This document shows positions 53,736 through 63,933 of a DNA stretch of 64,000 nt, piece after piece; position 1 is the first letter of the stretch; each line of letters starts with the position of its first letter. Origin of the DNA: JAPLKB01 sp964532465. Lineage in GTDB: Bacteria; Desulfobacterota; Syntrophorhabdia; Syntrophorhabdales; Syntrophorhabdaceae. A model generated the notes under the pieces. It did not search any database and was not told the DNA's origin. It worked only from the letters and a program-made list of their open reading frames with translations. Position numbers and translations under genes: made by a program. Where the stretch lies: NCBI GenBank assembly GCA_964532465.1, contig CAZHHX010000008.1, positions 47,773 to 111,772 of the forward strand, read 5' to 3'.

Positions 53736-56700
53736 GTGCATACGTTTATCGGAAAGCTGGTTACATATTGCTTTCTGTTTTTCCTGACAGCAGGTATCGT
53801 TCTTGCTGTGGATTATACGGTTCCTCCTGAACTGCCCGATAATGATATTGGCCTTGAGCCAGGCGACACTCTTACGATCAATGCCGGGGGTGTTGCAAAC
53901 AACAATTATACCATCAGCAATAACGGCGCGATTCTTAATAAGAGCGGCGGCGTTTTTAATAATTGGGAAACTCTCGACAATAATCCTGACGGCTCCATAA
54001 CCAACAGCGGCGCCATTAACAATTGCTGTACTTTTATTAACAGCGGCGCCCTGGTCAACAACAGTAACGGTGTCCTGAATAACGACGGCGAATTTACCAA
54101 TAACGGCAGCTTCACCAATACCGGTATTTTCACCAGCAATGATTTCAGTAACTTCGACAATCTGGGAACAATGACAAATGTGACCGGGGGAAATATTATC
54201 ATCAACAGCGGAGGCAGCATCACGAATGACGGAACACTCACCAACAGCGGCGTCATAACCGTCAACGAAGACGGCGGGCTCAACAACTGGCGAGCAATTA
54301 CCAACAACAGCGAGGGGACAATCACCAACAGGGGATGGCTTGTCAACAGCGGTACCATTACCAACAATGGCGCCGTAACAAGCAGCGGCACCATATACAA
54401 CTATGACAGCGGTACAATCACCAACAGCGGTACCATAAACAACAGCGGCAGTATAAGAAATGAGGCTGTTATTATTAATGCAACCGGGGGTATTCTTTCT
54501 AATAGAGGCACAATCACAAATAACAGCGTGGGCACTATTACCAACAGCGGTACGATAATAAATCAAAGCGGCGCAACCATAACCAACAGAGGTGTTTTCA
54601 CGAACAACGGCACCATCACGATAGAACCGAACAGTATTTTCAATCAGAGACCCTCCGGTACGTACAGCGGGTCCGGTTCCATTGTCCTGGGAGGCAGGCT
54701 GAACAATTTCTCGAACAACGCCTTCCCGATTGCCGCTCTCAATTTCACCGGAGGAACCTTTAACAATGATGGGACCGGCCCGGTGAACATTTCCACCGTG
54801 CAGGCCGACAGCGGTAATACCGGCAATATTCAGGGAACAGCTCCGATTGAACTGGCTATGGCCGATGTGGACGGGACACTTAGTATCGGTAATGTTATCT
54901 CCGGTACAGGCTCCCTTACTAAAACCGGGGCAGGCGTTCTCACCTTATCAGGCGTCAATACCTATAGCGGCGGAACAACTGTCAATAACGGTATTCTCCG
55001 TGTGAGCAGCGATAATAACCTCGGCAATGCTTCCGGAGGGCTGACCTTCGGCGGCGGCACCCTCCAGACAACAAGCAGCTTCAGTATTAACCGGCCGATT
55101 ACGCTCAATACTGGAGGGGGAAACTTTGATACGAACGGCAACAGCCTGACCCTGGCAGGGAATATCTCCGGTACGGGCTCCCTCGCTAAAACCGGCTCCG
55201 GCACCCTGACCTTGTCCGGCGTCAATAACTATACCGGCGGCACAATTGTCAATGCGGGTATCCTCGAAGGCAGCACCGCAAGCATCCAGGGCAGCATTGC
55301 CAATAACGGCCAGGTGATTTTTAATCAGGGGACTGATGGAATCTATTCAAGCGTCATAACCGGCGCGGGCTCCCTCACCAAAACCGGAGCAGGTACTCTT
55401 ACCTTATCAGGCGCCAATACATACTCCGGGGGTACTAACATCAATGCGGGCATCTTGTCGGGCAATGCCGCAAGCATCCAGGGCAGTATTGCCAATAACG
55501 GTCAGGTGATTTTCAATCAGGATTCCGATGGAATTTATTCAGGGGCAATGACCGGTGCAGGTTCTCTTACCAAAACCGGGGCAGGCTCCCTGACCTTATC
55601 CGGGGTCAATACCTATAGCGGCATGACAACAATAAACGCGGGCTCCCTTGCGGTCAACAGCAGCATTGCAAGTCCTGTCACTATCGGCGCTTCAGGCACC
55701 CTTAAAGGTGCGGGAATAATTACCGGCAATGTGACCAATAACGGTATTATATCTCCGGGCAACTCCATCGGCATCACGACGATTATCGGTAATTATACCC
55801 AGAACGCAGGCTCAGTATATATAGTAGAGGTTAATCCCTCAGGACAGTCGGATAAGCCCGTAATAACAGGTACCGCTGTTTTAAATGGAGGCACCGCAGC
55901 TGTTTTCCTTTATGAAAAAGGGGCTTATGCTACAGGGACAAAATACACCATTCTTTCAGCGGGAAACGTGACAGGCGCCTTTGCCGATGTAATAAGCAAT
56001 CTTGTTTTCCTCACACCCTCTCTGCAATATGATGCCAGGAATGTCTATCTTCTTCTCAGCAGGAATGCAAGGAATTTTGTAGATACGGCTGTTACTCCCA
56101 ATCAGCAGGCCGCGGCTTCTGCTTTGGATCGGGCGGCGCCTTCGGCAACCGGGGATATGTTGACTGTTGTGAATAATCTCCACGGTCTTACCTCTGCTGA
56201 GTCGCGAAACGCGTACAATCAGATAGGCGGTCTCTCCCATACGGCTCTCGCAGGGGCAGCTTTTTCTTCATTTAACCGGTATATGGGCATCATATCAGAG
56301 AGGATGGAAGGCTTCATCGCAGGCAGGCCTGTTCCTGTATATACGGGAAGACCCATGTTTGCCTCCCGATCCGACGCTGCAAGCGACGCCGGTAATGCCG
56401 TCCTCGCCCTGGCAAGCATGAGAACTGACGGCGGAGGGATTCCCGGATGGGGTTTCTGGGCAAAGGGCTACGGAAGCATGGGAGAGAGAAAGGGAAATGA
56501 TATATCTTCGGAGTACAATTACAATACGACAGGGGTGACTGCAGGTTTTGACAGGCAGGCAAAAAGCAATCTCCTTATCGGCATGTCTGCCGGGTATTCT
56601 GCCACGAAAGTTACCATGAAGGATTTATCCGATACCGGGAATGTGACAAGCTACCAGGCCTCTTTTTATGGATCTTATTTTTCTGATCCCTGGTATGTAA

Positions 56701-57275
56701 ACGGCATTATCGCTTACGGGCATAACCGATATGATACGACACGGGGCATATTCTTCGGAGGGGTCACAAGAACAGCCAATGCCCTCTACGACGGCTACAC
56801 GGTAAGCGGATGCACCGAAGCAGGATATCGCTTCCGGAAGGGCGGCATAAGCATTATCCCCATAGTCTCTCTTCAGGCAGGCTACCTTGCACGGGACGGC
56901 TTTACGGAGACTGATGCCGGCGCGCTTAACCTCAACGCGGATAAAGACCACACCGCATCTCTTCTCGGCGGCATGGGAGTCAGACTCAGGAAGGACTTTG
57001 AGACGGCATCCGGCACCATTACGCCTGAACTTAAGATAAGATGGCTCCATGAGTTTTCAAGGTACGATAATATGGTCAATGCGTCTTTTGCCGGTTCTCC
57101 CGCATCAGCTTTCACTGTTCAGGGAGATAAACCGCAGAGATCCAGCGCTGCAATAGGTTTTGGACTGACACATAGAGCCGGAAATAACGTAAGCCTCTTT
57201 CTTGTCTATGACGCGAATCTTGCCGGAGACCGAACTGAACAGGGAGGATCAATGGGGATAAGGTATCGGTGGTAG
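53736..57275 (+). CDS. Autotransporter with PATR and Asn-rich passenger repeats
   Basis: A 1179-residue surface protein. Signal peptide (1-~24, ending LAV); an Asn/Thr/Ser/Gly-rich passenger (~25-320) made of short TITNSG/INNSG-type units that should form a beta-helix; four PATR units at about 395-650 (GTGSLTKTGAGVLTLSG and relatives); and a C-terminal autotransporter barrel (~900-1179) ending MGIRYRW with the terminal aromatic residue. Type V secretion places the passenger on the surface. Starts at GTG 53736 behind GGGAGG. Ligand unknown. Confidence 0.88.
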   Translation: MHTFIGKLVTYCFLFFLTAGIVLAVDYTVPPELPDNDIGLEPGDTLTINAGGVANNNYTISNNGAILNKSGGVFNNWETLDNNPDGSITNSGAINNCCTFINSGALVNNSNGVLNNDGEFTNNGSFTNTGIFTSNDFSNFDNLGTMTNVTGGNIIINSGGSITNDGTLTNSGVITVNEDGGLNNWRAITNNSEGTITNRGWLVNSGTITNNGAVTSSGTIYNYDSGTITNSGTINNSGSIRNEAVIINATGGILSNRGTITNNSVGTITNSGTIINQSGATITNRGVFTNNGTITIEPNSIFNQRPSGTYSGSGSIVLGGRLNNFSNNAFPIAALNFTGGTFNNDGTGPVNISTVQADSGNTGNIQGTAPIELAMADVDGTLSIGNVISGTGSLTKTGAGVLTLSGVNTYSGGTTVNNGILRVSSDNNLGNASGGLTFGGGTLQTTSSFSINRPITLNTGGGNFDTNGNSLTLAGNISGTGSLAKTGSGTLTLSGVNNYTGGTIVNAGILEGSTASIQGSIANNGQVIFNQGTDGIYSSVITGAGSLTKTGAGTLTLSGANTYSGGTNINAGILSGNAASIQGSIANNGQVIFNQDSDGIYSGAMTGAGSLTKTGAGSLTLSGVNTYSGMTTINAGSLAVNSSIASPVTIGASGTLKGAGIITGNVTNNGIISPGNSIGITTIIGNYTQNAGSVYIVEVNPSGQSDKPVITGTAVLNGGTAAVFLYEKGAYATGTKYTILSAGNVTGAFADVISNLVFLTPSLQYDARNVYLLLSRNARNFVDTAVTPNQQAAASALDRAAPSATGDMLTVVNNLHGLTSAESRNAYNQIGGLSHTALAGAAFSSFNRYMGIISERMEGFIAGRPVPVYTGRPMFASRSDAASDAGNAVLALASMRTDGGGIPGWGFWAKGYGSMGERKGNDISSEYNYNTTGVTAGFDRQAKSNLLIGMSAGYSATKVTMKDLSDTGNVTSYQASFYGSYFSDPWYVNGIIAYGHNRYDTTRGIFFGGVTRTANALYDGYTVSGCTEAGYRFRKGGISIIPIVSLQAGYLARDGFTETDAGALNLNADKDHTASLLGGMGVRLRKDFETASGTITPELKIRWLHEFSRYDNMVNASFAGSPASAFTVQGDKPQRSSAAIGFGLTHRAGNNVSLFLVYDANLAGDRTEQGGSMGIRYRW
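54900..55640 (+). repeat. Tandem PATR-coding DNA repeats
   Basis: Four related units in the autotransporter gene encode GTGSLTKTGAG-LTLSG motifs; the second and third are the most alike (for example the stretches near 55280-55390 and 55470-55560 that encode ASIQGSIANNGQVIFNQ). They invite recombination and length change of the passenger. Confidence 0.75.
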
Positions 57276-57435
57276 GGAGACTCGAGCTGCTTCGTTAAGG
57301 GGGAGCAGAAAATGGAGATAAAATGTATTGACCGTCTTATTCCAATAGGTTACAAATGTGATAGAGATGGAATTGAACCGTTGTAACGTGAAGAAATAAG
57401 AAAAAACGACCCACATTATCACGGAGGGATACTGC

Positions 57436-60153
57436 GTGACCGATGAAGAGGTAAGACTTAAAGATACTCGTTTACAAAAGGTTTTATGGAAAAAATGGGG
57501 TCCCTACCTCAGCGAGCGGCAATGGGGAACCGTGCGTGAAGACTACAGCGATTCAGGGGACGCGTGGGACTACTTTACTCATGACCAGTCCCGTTCCCGC
57601 GCCTACCGGTGGGGAGAGGACGGGATAGGGGGAATATGCGACAACCGGCAGATTCTCTGTTTTGCCCTGGCGCTCTGGAACGGGAAGGATCCTATCCTCA
57701 AGGAGCGGTTGTTCGGTCTTACCAACAGAGAAGGCAACCACGGAGAGGATGTCAAGGAATACTATTTTTATCTCGACAGCACCCCCACACACTCGTACAT
57801 GAAATTCCTCTACAAGTATCCTCAGGATGCCTATCCTTATTCAGATATTGTAAAGACCAATGGCAGACGTTCCAAAGAGGAGATGGAGTACGAACTTATC
57901 GATACGGGGATTTTTAATGAAGACCGTTATTTCGATGTCTTTCTGGAATATGCCAAGGCTGCCCCGGAGGATATACTTATCAGGATTACTGTCTGCAATC
58001 GGGGAGCTGATACGGCCTCCATTCATCTACTGCCCACCATCTGGTTCCGCAATACCTGGTCGTGGCCCGACGGAGGTTCGAGACCTCTTCTCAAGCCTGT
58101 CAAAGAAAAAGGGCACAGGGCGATTCTCGCCCATCACACCGATCCTTTTTTTTATGAATTACTGCAGGACTACACCTTCCGATGTGACGGAAAACCGGCG
58201 CTTCTTTTTACGGAAAATGAAACGAACAACGAGCGTGTTTTCGGCACACCCAATAGAAGCCGCTATGTAAAGGACGGTATTAATAATTATGTTGTGCAAG
58301 GAAACCGTCGTGAAGTGAATCCCGCAAAGAAAGGGACAAAGGCATCCGCGCGTTATCGTTACGACATTGCCGCCGGACAATCTGTGGTTATTAAATTAAG
58401 ACTTTCCGCCACGTCAGCGGATATGGGGGGAGAAGTTTTCGGGAATGCCTTTGATGAGGTTTTTTCTGCCAGATGTCAGGAATGCGATGACTTCTACCAA
58501 TCCGTCACTCCTTCCGCGGTGAGCAAAGACGCGGCCCATGTCATGCGCCAGGCTCTGGCAGGAATGTTATGGAGCAAGCAGTATTATTTTTTTGACGTCA
58601 ACATATGGCTCAAAGAGCACTATGCCCATCCGCTGCACAGCCATAACCGGGAGTCCCGTAACAGGGAATGGTTTCACATGCTCAACGACCATGTAATTTC
58701 CATGCCTGACAAATGGGAATATCCCTGGTATGCCGCCTGGGATCTGGCATTCCACACTGTTGCCCTTGCCCTGGTAGATACGGAATTTGCCAAGGAACAA
58801 CTTGCCCTTATGCTTGATACCGCCTACCTGCACCCCAGCGGCCAGATTCCTGCGTACGAGTGGAACTTCAGCGACGTGAACCCGCCGGTTCATGCCTGGG
58901 CAACACTCTTTTTTTACAGAACCGAGCAGGCCATTCACGGCAAAGGCGATCTTGATTTTCTCAAGCGCTCCTTTGCCAAGCTTATGCTCAATTTCACCTG
59001 GTGGGTCAACCGCAAAGACCGGTTCGGCAGAAATGTTTTTGAAGGCGGCTTCCTCGGGCTTGACAATATCGGGGTTTTTGACCGGAGCGCCCCCCTTCCC
59101 GGCGGCGGATATCTGGAGCAGGCTGACGGTACGGCATGGATGGCTCTTTTCTGCCAGAATATGATCGAGCTGAGTATAGAACTGGCTTTATATGACCCCA
59201 CATATGACGATCTTCTCTTTAAATTCCTTGAACATTTCCTGTGGATTGCATCCGGGATGAACCGTACAGGAAATGAGGGCATGTGGGATGAGGAAGACGG
59301 ATTCTATTACGAACTGCTCAGGCTGCCTGACGGAAGCACTCAACGGCTTAAAGCACGCTCCATGGTGGGGCTCCTTCCTCTCTGCGCCGCGACAATCATC
59401 GAAGAAAGGCACAGGAACAGAGTGCCGCGGGTGAGCGACATATTAAGCCGACATTTCAAGCGTATACCGGAACTCTTCGACAGCATACATCCTACCGGAC
59501 CCGGCCACAGGGGCGTTGAAAATCGCGGCATACTTGCCCTCGTGAATGAGCAAAGGCTGCGGCGGATACTTTCCCGGATGCTTGATGAAAATGAATTTCT
59601 GAGCCCTTACGGTATCCGGTCACTTTCCCGTTATCATAGGGAACATCCCTATGTTGTCCATATAAAGGGAAAGGAATATAAAGTCCCGTATCTTCCTGCC
59701 GAATCGGACAGCGGCATGTTCGGCGGAAACTCCAACTGGCGCGGCCCTGTCTGGATGCCTGTCAACAATCTGATTATCCGGGCGCTTCTCCAGTATTACC
59801 GTTACTATGGCGACAATTTCAAAATTGAATGCCCCACAGGATCCGGTAAAATGATGAACCTCTTTGATGTGAGCAGGGAAATAGCGGAACGACTTACCGG
59901 GATATTCCTGCGCGACAGGCAGGGAAAACGTCCTGTATTCGGAAGCGCCGAAAAATTCCGGAAGGACCCGTACTGGCGGGACAATATCCTCTTTTACGAA
60001 TATTTTCATGGCGACACCGGCGCCGGACTGGGAGCGAGTCACCAGACAGGCTGGACAGGCATGGTGGCAAAACTGATCCAGCTCTTCGGAAATGTCAATC
60101 CCGAAAAAGTGCTTGAGACAGACAGTTCAATGGCCTTTGTAAAACAGCTATGA
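57436..60153 (+). CDS. MGH1-like / GH63-type glucosidase
   Basis: A 905-residue (alpha/alpha)6-barrel glycoside hydrolase-like protein without a signal peptide. Typical segments are WGPYLSERQWGTVREDYSDS, YAAWDLAFHTVALALVDTEF, GQIPAYEWNFSDVNPPVHAW and GNSNWRGPVWMPVNNLIIRA. The Trp/Asp/Glu-rich loops match the catalytic face of the MGH1-like group that cuts glucosyl or mannosyl ends. Starts at GTG 57436 after AGGGA. It could work on glycogen- or osmolyte-type glucosides in the cytoplasm. Confidence 0.85.
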   Translation: MTDEEVRLKDTRLQKVLWKKWGPYLSERQWGTVREDYSDSGDAWDYFTHDQSRSRAYRWGEDGIGGICDNRQILCFALALWNGKDPILKERLFGLTNREGNHGEDVKEYYFYLDSTPTHSYMKFLYKYPQDAYPYSDIVKTNGRRSKEEMEYELIDTGIFNEDRYFDVFLEYAKAAPEDILIRITVCNRGADTASIHLLPTIWFRNTWSWPDGGSRPLLKPVKEKGHRAILAHHTDPFFYELLQDYTFRCDGKPALLFTENETNNERVFGTPNRSRYVKDGINNYVVQGNRREVNPAKKGTKASARYRYDIAAGQSVVIKLRLSATSADMGGEVFGNAFDEVFSARCQECDDFYQSVTPSAVSKDAAHVMRQALAGMLWSKQYYFFDVNIWLKEHYAHPLHSHNRESRNREWFHMLNDHVISMPDKWEYPWYAAWDLAFHTVALALVDTEFAKEQLALMLDTAYLHPSGQIPAYEWNFSDVNPPVHAWATLFFYRTEQAIHGKGDLDFLKRSFAKLMLNFTWWVNRKDRFGRNVFEGGFLGLDNIGVFDRSAPLPGGGYLEQADGTAWMALFCQNMIELSIELALYDPTYDDLLFKFLEHFLWIASGMNRTGNEGMWDEEDGFYYELLRLPDGSTQRLKARSMVGLLPLCAATIIEERHRNRVPRVSDILSRHFKRIPELFDSIHPTGPGHRGVENRGILALVNEQRLRRILSRMLDENEFLSPYGIRSLSRYHREHPYVVHIKGKEYKVPYLPAESDSGMFGGNSNWRGPVWMPVNNLIIRALLQYYRYYGDNFKIECPTGSGKMMNLFDVSREIAERLTGIFLRDRQGKRPVFGSAEKFRKDPYWRDNILFYEYFHGDTGAGLGASHQTGWTGMVAKLIQLFGNVNPEKVLETDSSMAFVKQL

Positions 60154-60994
60154 AGAATGCCCGGACAGTGGAATGGCCGCAAGTTCTTTGTCCTGAATCG
60201 AATATACAATTCTGTAACGACCTTGACAAACACGGTACCTCTCCTCTGACCGGTCAACTTTTCACATTTTGCGAGGAACTAAATCTTGCCTATACAGGAG
60301 GAATCCTTATGAACTTTTACACGGGTCAACACAAATTCTACTATTGAACCTTACAGGGAGGATATTTTTGTTGCTGTTGAATATATGTTCGTTTGTACTG
60401 CATAAAAGACATTTGTAAAAATGTTTTCATGCTTTCTTTCACATTGAAAGAAAAAATTACTTAATTGTTTAAATTAAAGCCTGTATTGGCTTTGTGGGAA
60501 TTTAAAATTCTCATTATTGAAGATTTGTGATTGTTTATTTTATTTTCCGCCATCCGTTCAATTGAAATATTGAAGGATGTCCCTGTCTCCTTCTCCCTTG
60601 ATATAACAAAATTCAGCGCGACGCTTTGCGGATGCCCTGAAATTCCTGGTTGGGCAACGTATTGTTATTTAACTGGTTTGTCACTATTATCTTCTTTAGC
60701 CTTACCAGTTAATTCAAATATCAAAGATTGATCCTTATCCCTCTTATAAGCGTTGGGCAAATTTTCTTTTGCGTCAATGAGACGCCTGTTTCTAATAGTT
60801 TTTTTGTTTTTAAAGGGTGTCCCATTGTCCCTTCCCTTCATTTGTTGAAAATTCTTTGACATGCGTCCCTGTGAAAAAGTAAGATAGATTTATTGGTCTC
60901 TATAAGCCGGGGACCCTGCTTTGCGTCAATATTGGAGATAAGCTTTCTTATTTAACATGTATGAATCTATCTTTTTTAACAAGGAGGAATGAAT
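60154..60994. other. Gene-poor AT-rich region
   Basis: No supported gene. A 65-codon minus-strand frame at 60665-60862 is Lys/Asn-rich and without recognised family. An inverted repeat TTAACTGGT/ACCAGTTAA (60669-60677, 60704-60712) lies inside. AAGGAGG at 60981-60987 is the ribosome-binding site of the next gene. Confidence 0.4.
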
Positions 60995-61807
60995 ATGGGG
61001 AAACTTGAAGGAAAAGTAGCGATTATAACCGGCGGTTCAAGCGGTATAGGAGGGGCCGCGGTGAGGCTCTTTGTGAATGAAGGATGCAAGGTTGTTATCG
61101 CCGACAGGGATGTTGAAGCGGGTATGCGTCTGGCTGAAAATCTAGGCAGTGCAGCGCTTTATCAGCGTACCGATGTAACAGAAGAAGATGATATCAGAAA
61201 CGCCGTGGAACGGGCTGTTGCGTCATTCGGACGTCTTGATTGTATGTTCAACAACGCGGGCATTTCAGGCACATTGAAGCCCATTGAGGATGTGTCTGTA
61301 GAAGAATATGAAAGATTGACTGCCGTGAACCTTAAGGGTGTTTTTCTTGGAATGAAATATGCCGCGCCGGTGATGAAGCGGCAGAAAGCGGGAAGTATCA
61401 TTAACACGTCAAGCATAGGAAGTCTGATGGCTGAAAATGCACCCCATATATATTGCGCGGTAAAGGCGGCAGTAAATCATCTTACCCGGTGTGTGGCAAA
61501 CGAACTGGGAGGATGGAATGTGCGGGTGAACTCGCTCTGTCCCGGCGCAATTCTGACGCCTATTTTTACAAAAGACAAGGATCTTTCGGAAGAGGAAACT
61601 AAAGAGGTCATGAAAAAGGTAGAGGAAGGTCTTTCGCAATATCAGCCTATTCCACGGGCGGGATTGCCTGAAGACATAGCCAGGGCAGCATTGTGGCTTG
61701 CAGGTGACGAATCGACATTTGTTACAGGAATAAATCTTGTAGTCGATGGAGGTGCTACATGCGGTGAAAAGTGGTCTTTCATGATGCAGCAGCAGGATAA
61801 TATGTAA
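60995..61807 (+). CDS. SDR-family dehydrogenase
   Basis: A 270-residue classical SDR: TGGSSGIGGAAVRL for NAD(P), DRDVEAG with an Asp suited to NAD, NNAGISGTLKPIED, the catalytic Ser in NTSSIGSLMAENAP and YCAVKAAV (Tyr-x3-Lys). I chose ATG 60995 because it is 7 bases from AGGAGG; the ATG at 60989 is only one base away from it. It stands 17 bases before an acetoacetate-decarboxylase-family gene and probably acts in the same short ketone or acid pathway. Confidence 0.88.
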   Translation: MGKLEGKVAIITGGSSGIGGAAVRLFVNEGCKVVIADRDVEAGMRLAENLGSAALYQRTDVTEEDDIRNAVERAVASFGRLDCMFNNAGISGTLKPIEDVSVEEYERLTAVNLKGVFLGMKYAAPVMKRQKAGSIINTSSIGSLMAENAPHIYCAVKAAVNHLTRCVANELGGWNVRVNSLCPGAILTPIFTKDKDLSEEETKEVMKKVEEGLSQYQPIPRAGLPEDIARAALWLAGDESTFVTGINLVVDGGATCGEKWSFMMQQQDNM

Positions 61808-61824
61808 TTTTAAGGAGGATTAAT

Positions 61825-62646
61825 ATGGACAGCAAATCAAATACGAAAAGCTTTACCATGCCTACATTGTTCCCTGCAAACCCGATCTGGGGGGATCAAA
61901 GAACCATTCATTACAGAGAAAACACCAGTTTTACTATTACATATTTTACTGAAAAAAAGGCATTGGAACCCTATCTGCCAGACAATATTATTGTTCCGGA
62001 AAATCCTTTGATGATGGTAAGTTATTGCATGTGCAGAGGAGTGGAAGAGATGGGCGGCACAGGATATAATCTGGTCAGTGTGTGTGTGGGTGCCCGCTAC
62101 GAAGGAAAACAGGATAAATATGACGGCGACCTGTCTCTTGTTATATGGGAAAACAAATTCCCTCCCGTAGTTATGGGCAGAGAGTTTGTCGGTTATCCTA
62201 AGCTGGTTGTGGAAATCGACGATCCCTGGATGGGAGAAAATAGATGGGGATGGCGCGTATCTGAAAACGGTACATGTTTTCTTGAAGGTGAATTGTTCGA
62301 CCTTGTCAAGATGAGCGACGAAGACTGCAGGAATTTGAATGCCGTATCAGTGTCGGATTTCAGCAGCGGCAACCTGCATATGGCATACAAGGTTTTCCCC
62401 GGAGCCAACTATAACGACGATCCTATAGCGGCACACGTGTGCGGCGTAGTGCACCGTGATGATTTTAAAGAAGCATGGACATGCAAGGGGAGTCTGAAAT
62501 GGCATCCTGTTACGCCTGAGAGCTGCTACCTTTGCTATGGCATCATAGATTCGCTCTCAAAGTTACCGATTTTGAAATACGATGCCTGTATGGTAACGCG
62601 AGGTCCTCATGTGATTGAACTTGGCAACAGCAGAAGGCTGGTTTAA
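61825..62646 (+). CDS. Acetoacetate decarboxylase family protein
   Basis: A 273-residue protein of the ADC fold. The catalytic region reads VVMGREFVGYPKLVVEIDDP, with the Lys of the GYPK motif as candidate Schiff-base residue; only one Lys is present where acetoacetate decarboxylase has a KK pair, so the pKa-lowering neighbour is missing and another reaction (aldolase or dehydratase, as in other ADC-superfamily members) is possible. AAGGAGG precedes the ATG. Same transcript as the SDR gene. Confidence 0.8.
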   Translation: MDSKSNTKSFTMPTLFPANPIWGDQRTIHYRENTSFTITYFTEKKALEPYLPDNIIVPENPLMMVSYCMCRGVEEMGGTGYNLVSVCVGARYEGKQDKYDGDLSLVIWENKFPPVVMGREFVGYPKLVVEIDDPWMGENRWGWRVSENGTCFLEGELFDLVKMSDEDCRNLNAVSVSDFSSGNLHMAYKVFPGANYNDDPIAAHVCGVVHRDDFKEAWTCKGSLKWHPVTPESCYLCYGIIDSLSKLPILKYDACMVTRGPHVIELGNSRRLV

Positions 62647-62651
62647 ATATC

Positions 62652-63299
62652 TTGGAATTGAGTGCAGAACAGAAAGAAAATGATATAGATTCAAAGGTCT
62701 CTTTAAGACGCATTCAGACATTGACGGATTGTGCATTTGCTCTGGCACTTATGTTGATGGTCGTCTTTATCGAGAAACCCCCTGATGATATTAAACCGAC
62801 GGAGGAAAACATACGTAAGTATCTTTTTGGCCAGGGAGACGTACTGACGGCATATTTCATTACCTTCATGAACATTTCCTTCTACTGGTTTTTTTCCCAC
62901 AACCAGAGCAAATATCTCCGTCGGTCCGATGGAATTCATGTATGCCTTACAGTACTGTCTCTCATGTTTATCGGTCTCATGCCCTTTTCTAATGCTTTAA
63001 GTGTTGTTTTCCCAGAATCGCTGACAGTTCGTATATTTTATAGTTCCGTGGTGTTTCTGGTAGGATTGGTGTTTTGCCTTGATTGCTTATATGCGTCACT
63101 GAAGGGTCGCCTTATTGATCGTTCAACAAACCGCGGCGCCGTTGATGAACTGATCGTGGAATCTCTTGTCCAGCCAGGCGCAGCGATACTTTCCCTGTGT
63201 GGCGCTTTTATAAGCAAATTCTGGTGGGAATTCCCTTTTATGCTTGTGCCTTTTGCTGTTTTTATCATAAGCAGGCTACGGAAGAGAATTAAGGTGTAG
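62652..63299 (+). CDS. TMEM175/DUF1211-family membrane protein
   Basis: A 215-residue protein with about six helices in two halves. The first helix region RRIQTLTDCAFALALMLMVV occupies the place of the FSDG signature of bacterial TMEM175 potassium channels but has LTDC instead; YWFFSHNQSKYLRRSDG matches the family's second-third helix link. Probable cation channel, substrate unproven. Starts at TTG 62652, 5 bases after the previous stop, without a strong ribosome-binding site. Confidence 0.65.
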   Translation: MELSAEQKENDIDSKVSLRRIQTLTDCAFALALMLMVVFIEKPPDDIKPTEENIRKYLFGQGDVLTAYFITFMNISFYWFFSHNQSKYLRRSDGIHVCLTVLSLMFIGLMPFSNALSVVFPESLTVRIFYSSVVFLVGLVFCLDCLYASLKGRLIDRSTNRGAVDELIVESLVQPGAAILSLCGAFISKFWWEFPFMLVPFAVFIISRLRKRIKV

Positions 63300-63320
63300 T
63301 CGCCCCGCTGCACCGCCTTG

Positions 63321-63656
63321 TTACGCAATGATTTCATTCAATCCGTCAATAATTTGAGTCAATTCCTCCCGAGATGCTTTACAGATCAGTTTTCCAATTC
63401 TTTCAACGGAAAGCGTTCGGATTTGACTGATCTTAGCCCATGACCGCTTCGGCAAATCTTTAGTTTTAAGTTCAAGTGTTAACGGAAACCCGGCTTTTTG
63501 AGGTTGGCTTGTAATTGCCACAGCTATAACTGTACCTGAGCGGTCATTAAAAACGTCATGACTCAAGATCAAGACAGGCCGCAACCCTGACTGTTCACGA
63601 CCTCTTGCAGGGTTAAGGTCTGCCCACCGAATCTCCCCTCTCAGTATTGCGGCCAT
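63321..63656 (-). CDS. mazF: MazF/PemK-type endoribonuclease toxin
   Basis: A 111-residue MazF-like toxin: ILRGEIRWADLNPARGREQS GLRPVLILS, with the conserved Arg and Pro residues, VAVAITSQ-type VIAVAITSQPQ, and KISQIRTLSVERIGK. It cleaves mRNA at short motifs. It overlaps the antitoxin gene by 16 bases. Confidence 0.9.
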   Translation of the reverse strand: MAAILRGEIRWADLNPARGREQSGLRPVLILSHDVFNDRSGTVIAVAITSQPQKAGFPLTLELKTKDLPKRSWAKISQIRTLSVERIGKLICKASREELTQIIDGLNEIIA

Positions 63657-63886
63657 TGATTCACGTCCTCAGCCAAACCTTCTTCAGCCATTGCTTTTTC
63701 AAAGGCAGGATCGAGCTTGGAACACTCCATTGTCAGTCGGCTGTGTTTCATGCGTAGCAGTTTTTCACTTACAGCTTCTTGAATCGCCTGACTCCGGTTT
63801 TGAAAAACATGTTCGCTGACAAGCCTGTCCAGCTCGCCAACAAATTCCTCATCCAAGGTGATCGCTATCTTTCCTTTTCCCATCAT
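63641..63886 (-). CDS. Ribbon-helix-helix antitoxin of MazF
   Basis: An 81-residue antitoxin: N-terminal RHH domain (KIAITLDEEFVGELDRLVSE, RSQAIQEAVSEKL) and a C-terminal acidic tail that would bind the toxin. First gene of the pair; ATG behind AGGAGG. It should repress its own promoter at 63905-63933. Confidence 0.88.
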   Translation of the reverse strand: MMGKGKIAITLDEEFVGELDRLVSEHVFQNRSQAIQEAVSEKLLRMKHSRLTMECSKLDPAFEKAMAEEGLAEDVNQWPQY

Positions 63887-63904
63887 CTCCTCCTATAGTA
63901 TTAC

Positions 63905-63933
63905 GTTATATCATACTTAAACGAAGAGGGCAA
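63905..63933 (-). promoter_or_regulatory. Candidate promoter of the mazEF-type pair
   Basis: On the minus strand TTGCCC (63928-63933) and TATAAC (63905-63910) are 17 bases apart, about 20 bases before the antitoxin ATG. The rest of 63934-64000 shows nothing. Confidence 0.45.

Noticed and set aside
53703..54566. 287-codon minus-strand open frame across the autotransporter passenger
   Set aside because: It mirrors the repetitive codons of the passenger; the plus-strand frame has signal peptide, repeats and barrel.
60665..60862. 65-codon Lys/Asn-rich minus-strand frame
   Set aside because: No homology recognised, poor start context, contains an inverted repeat.
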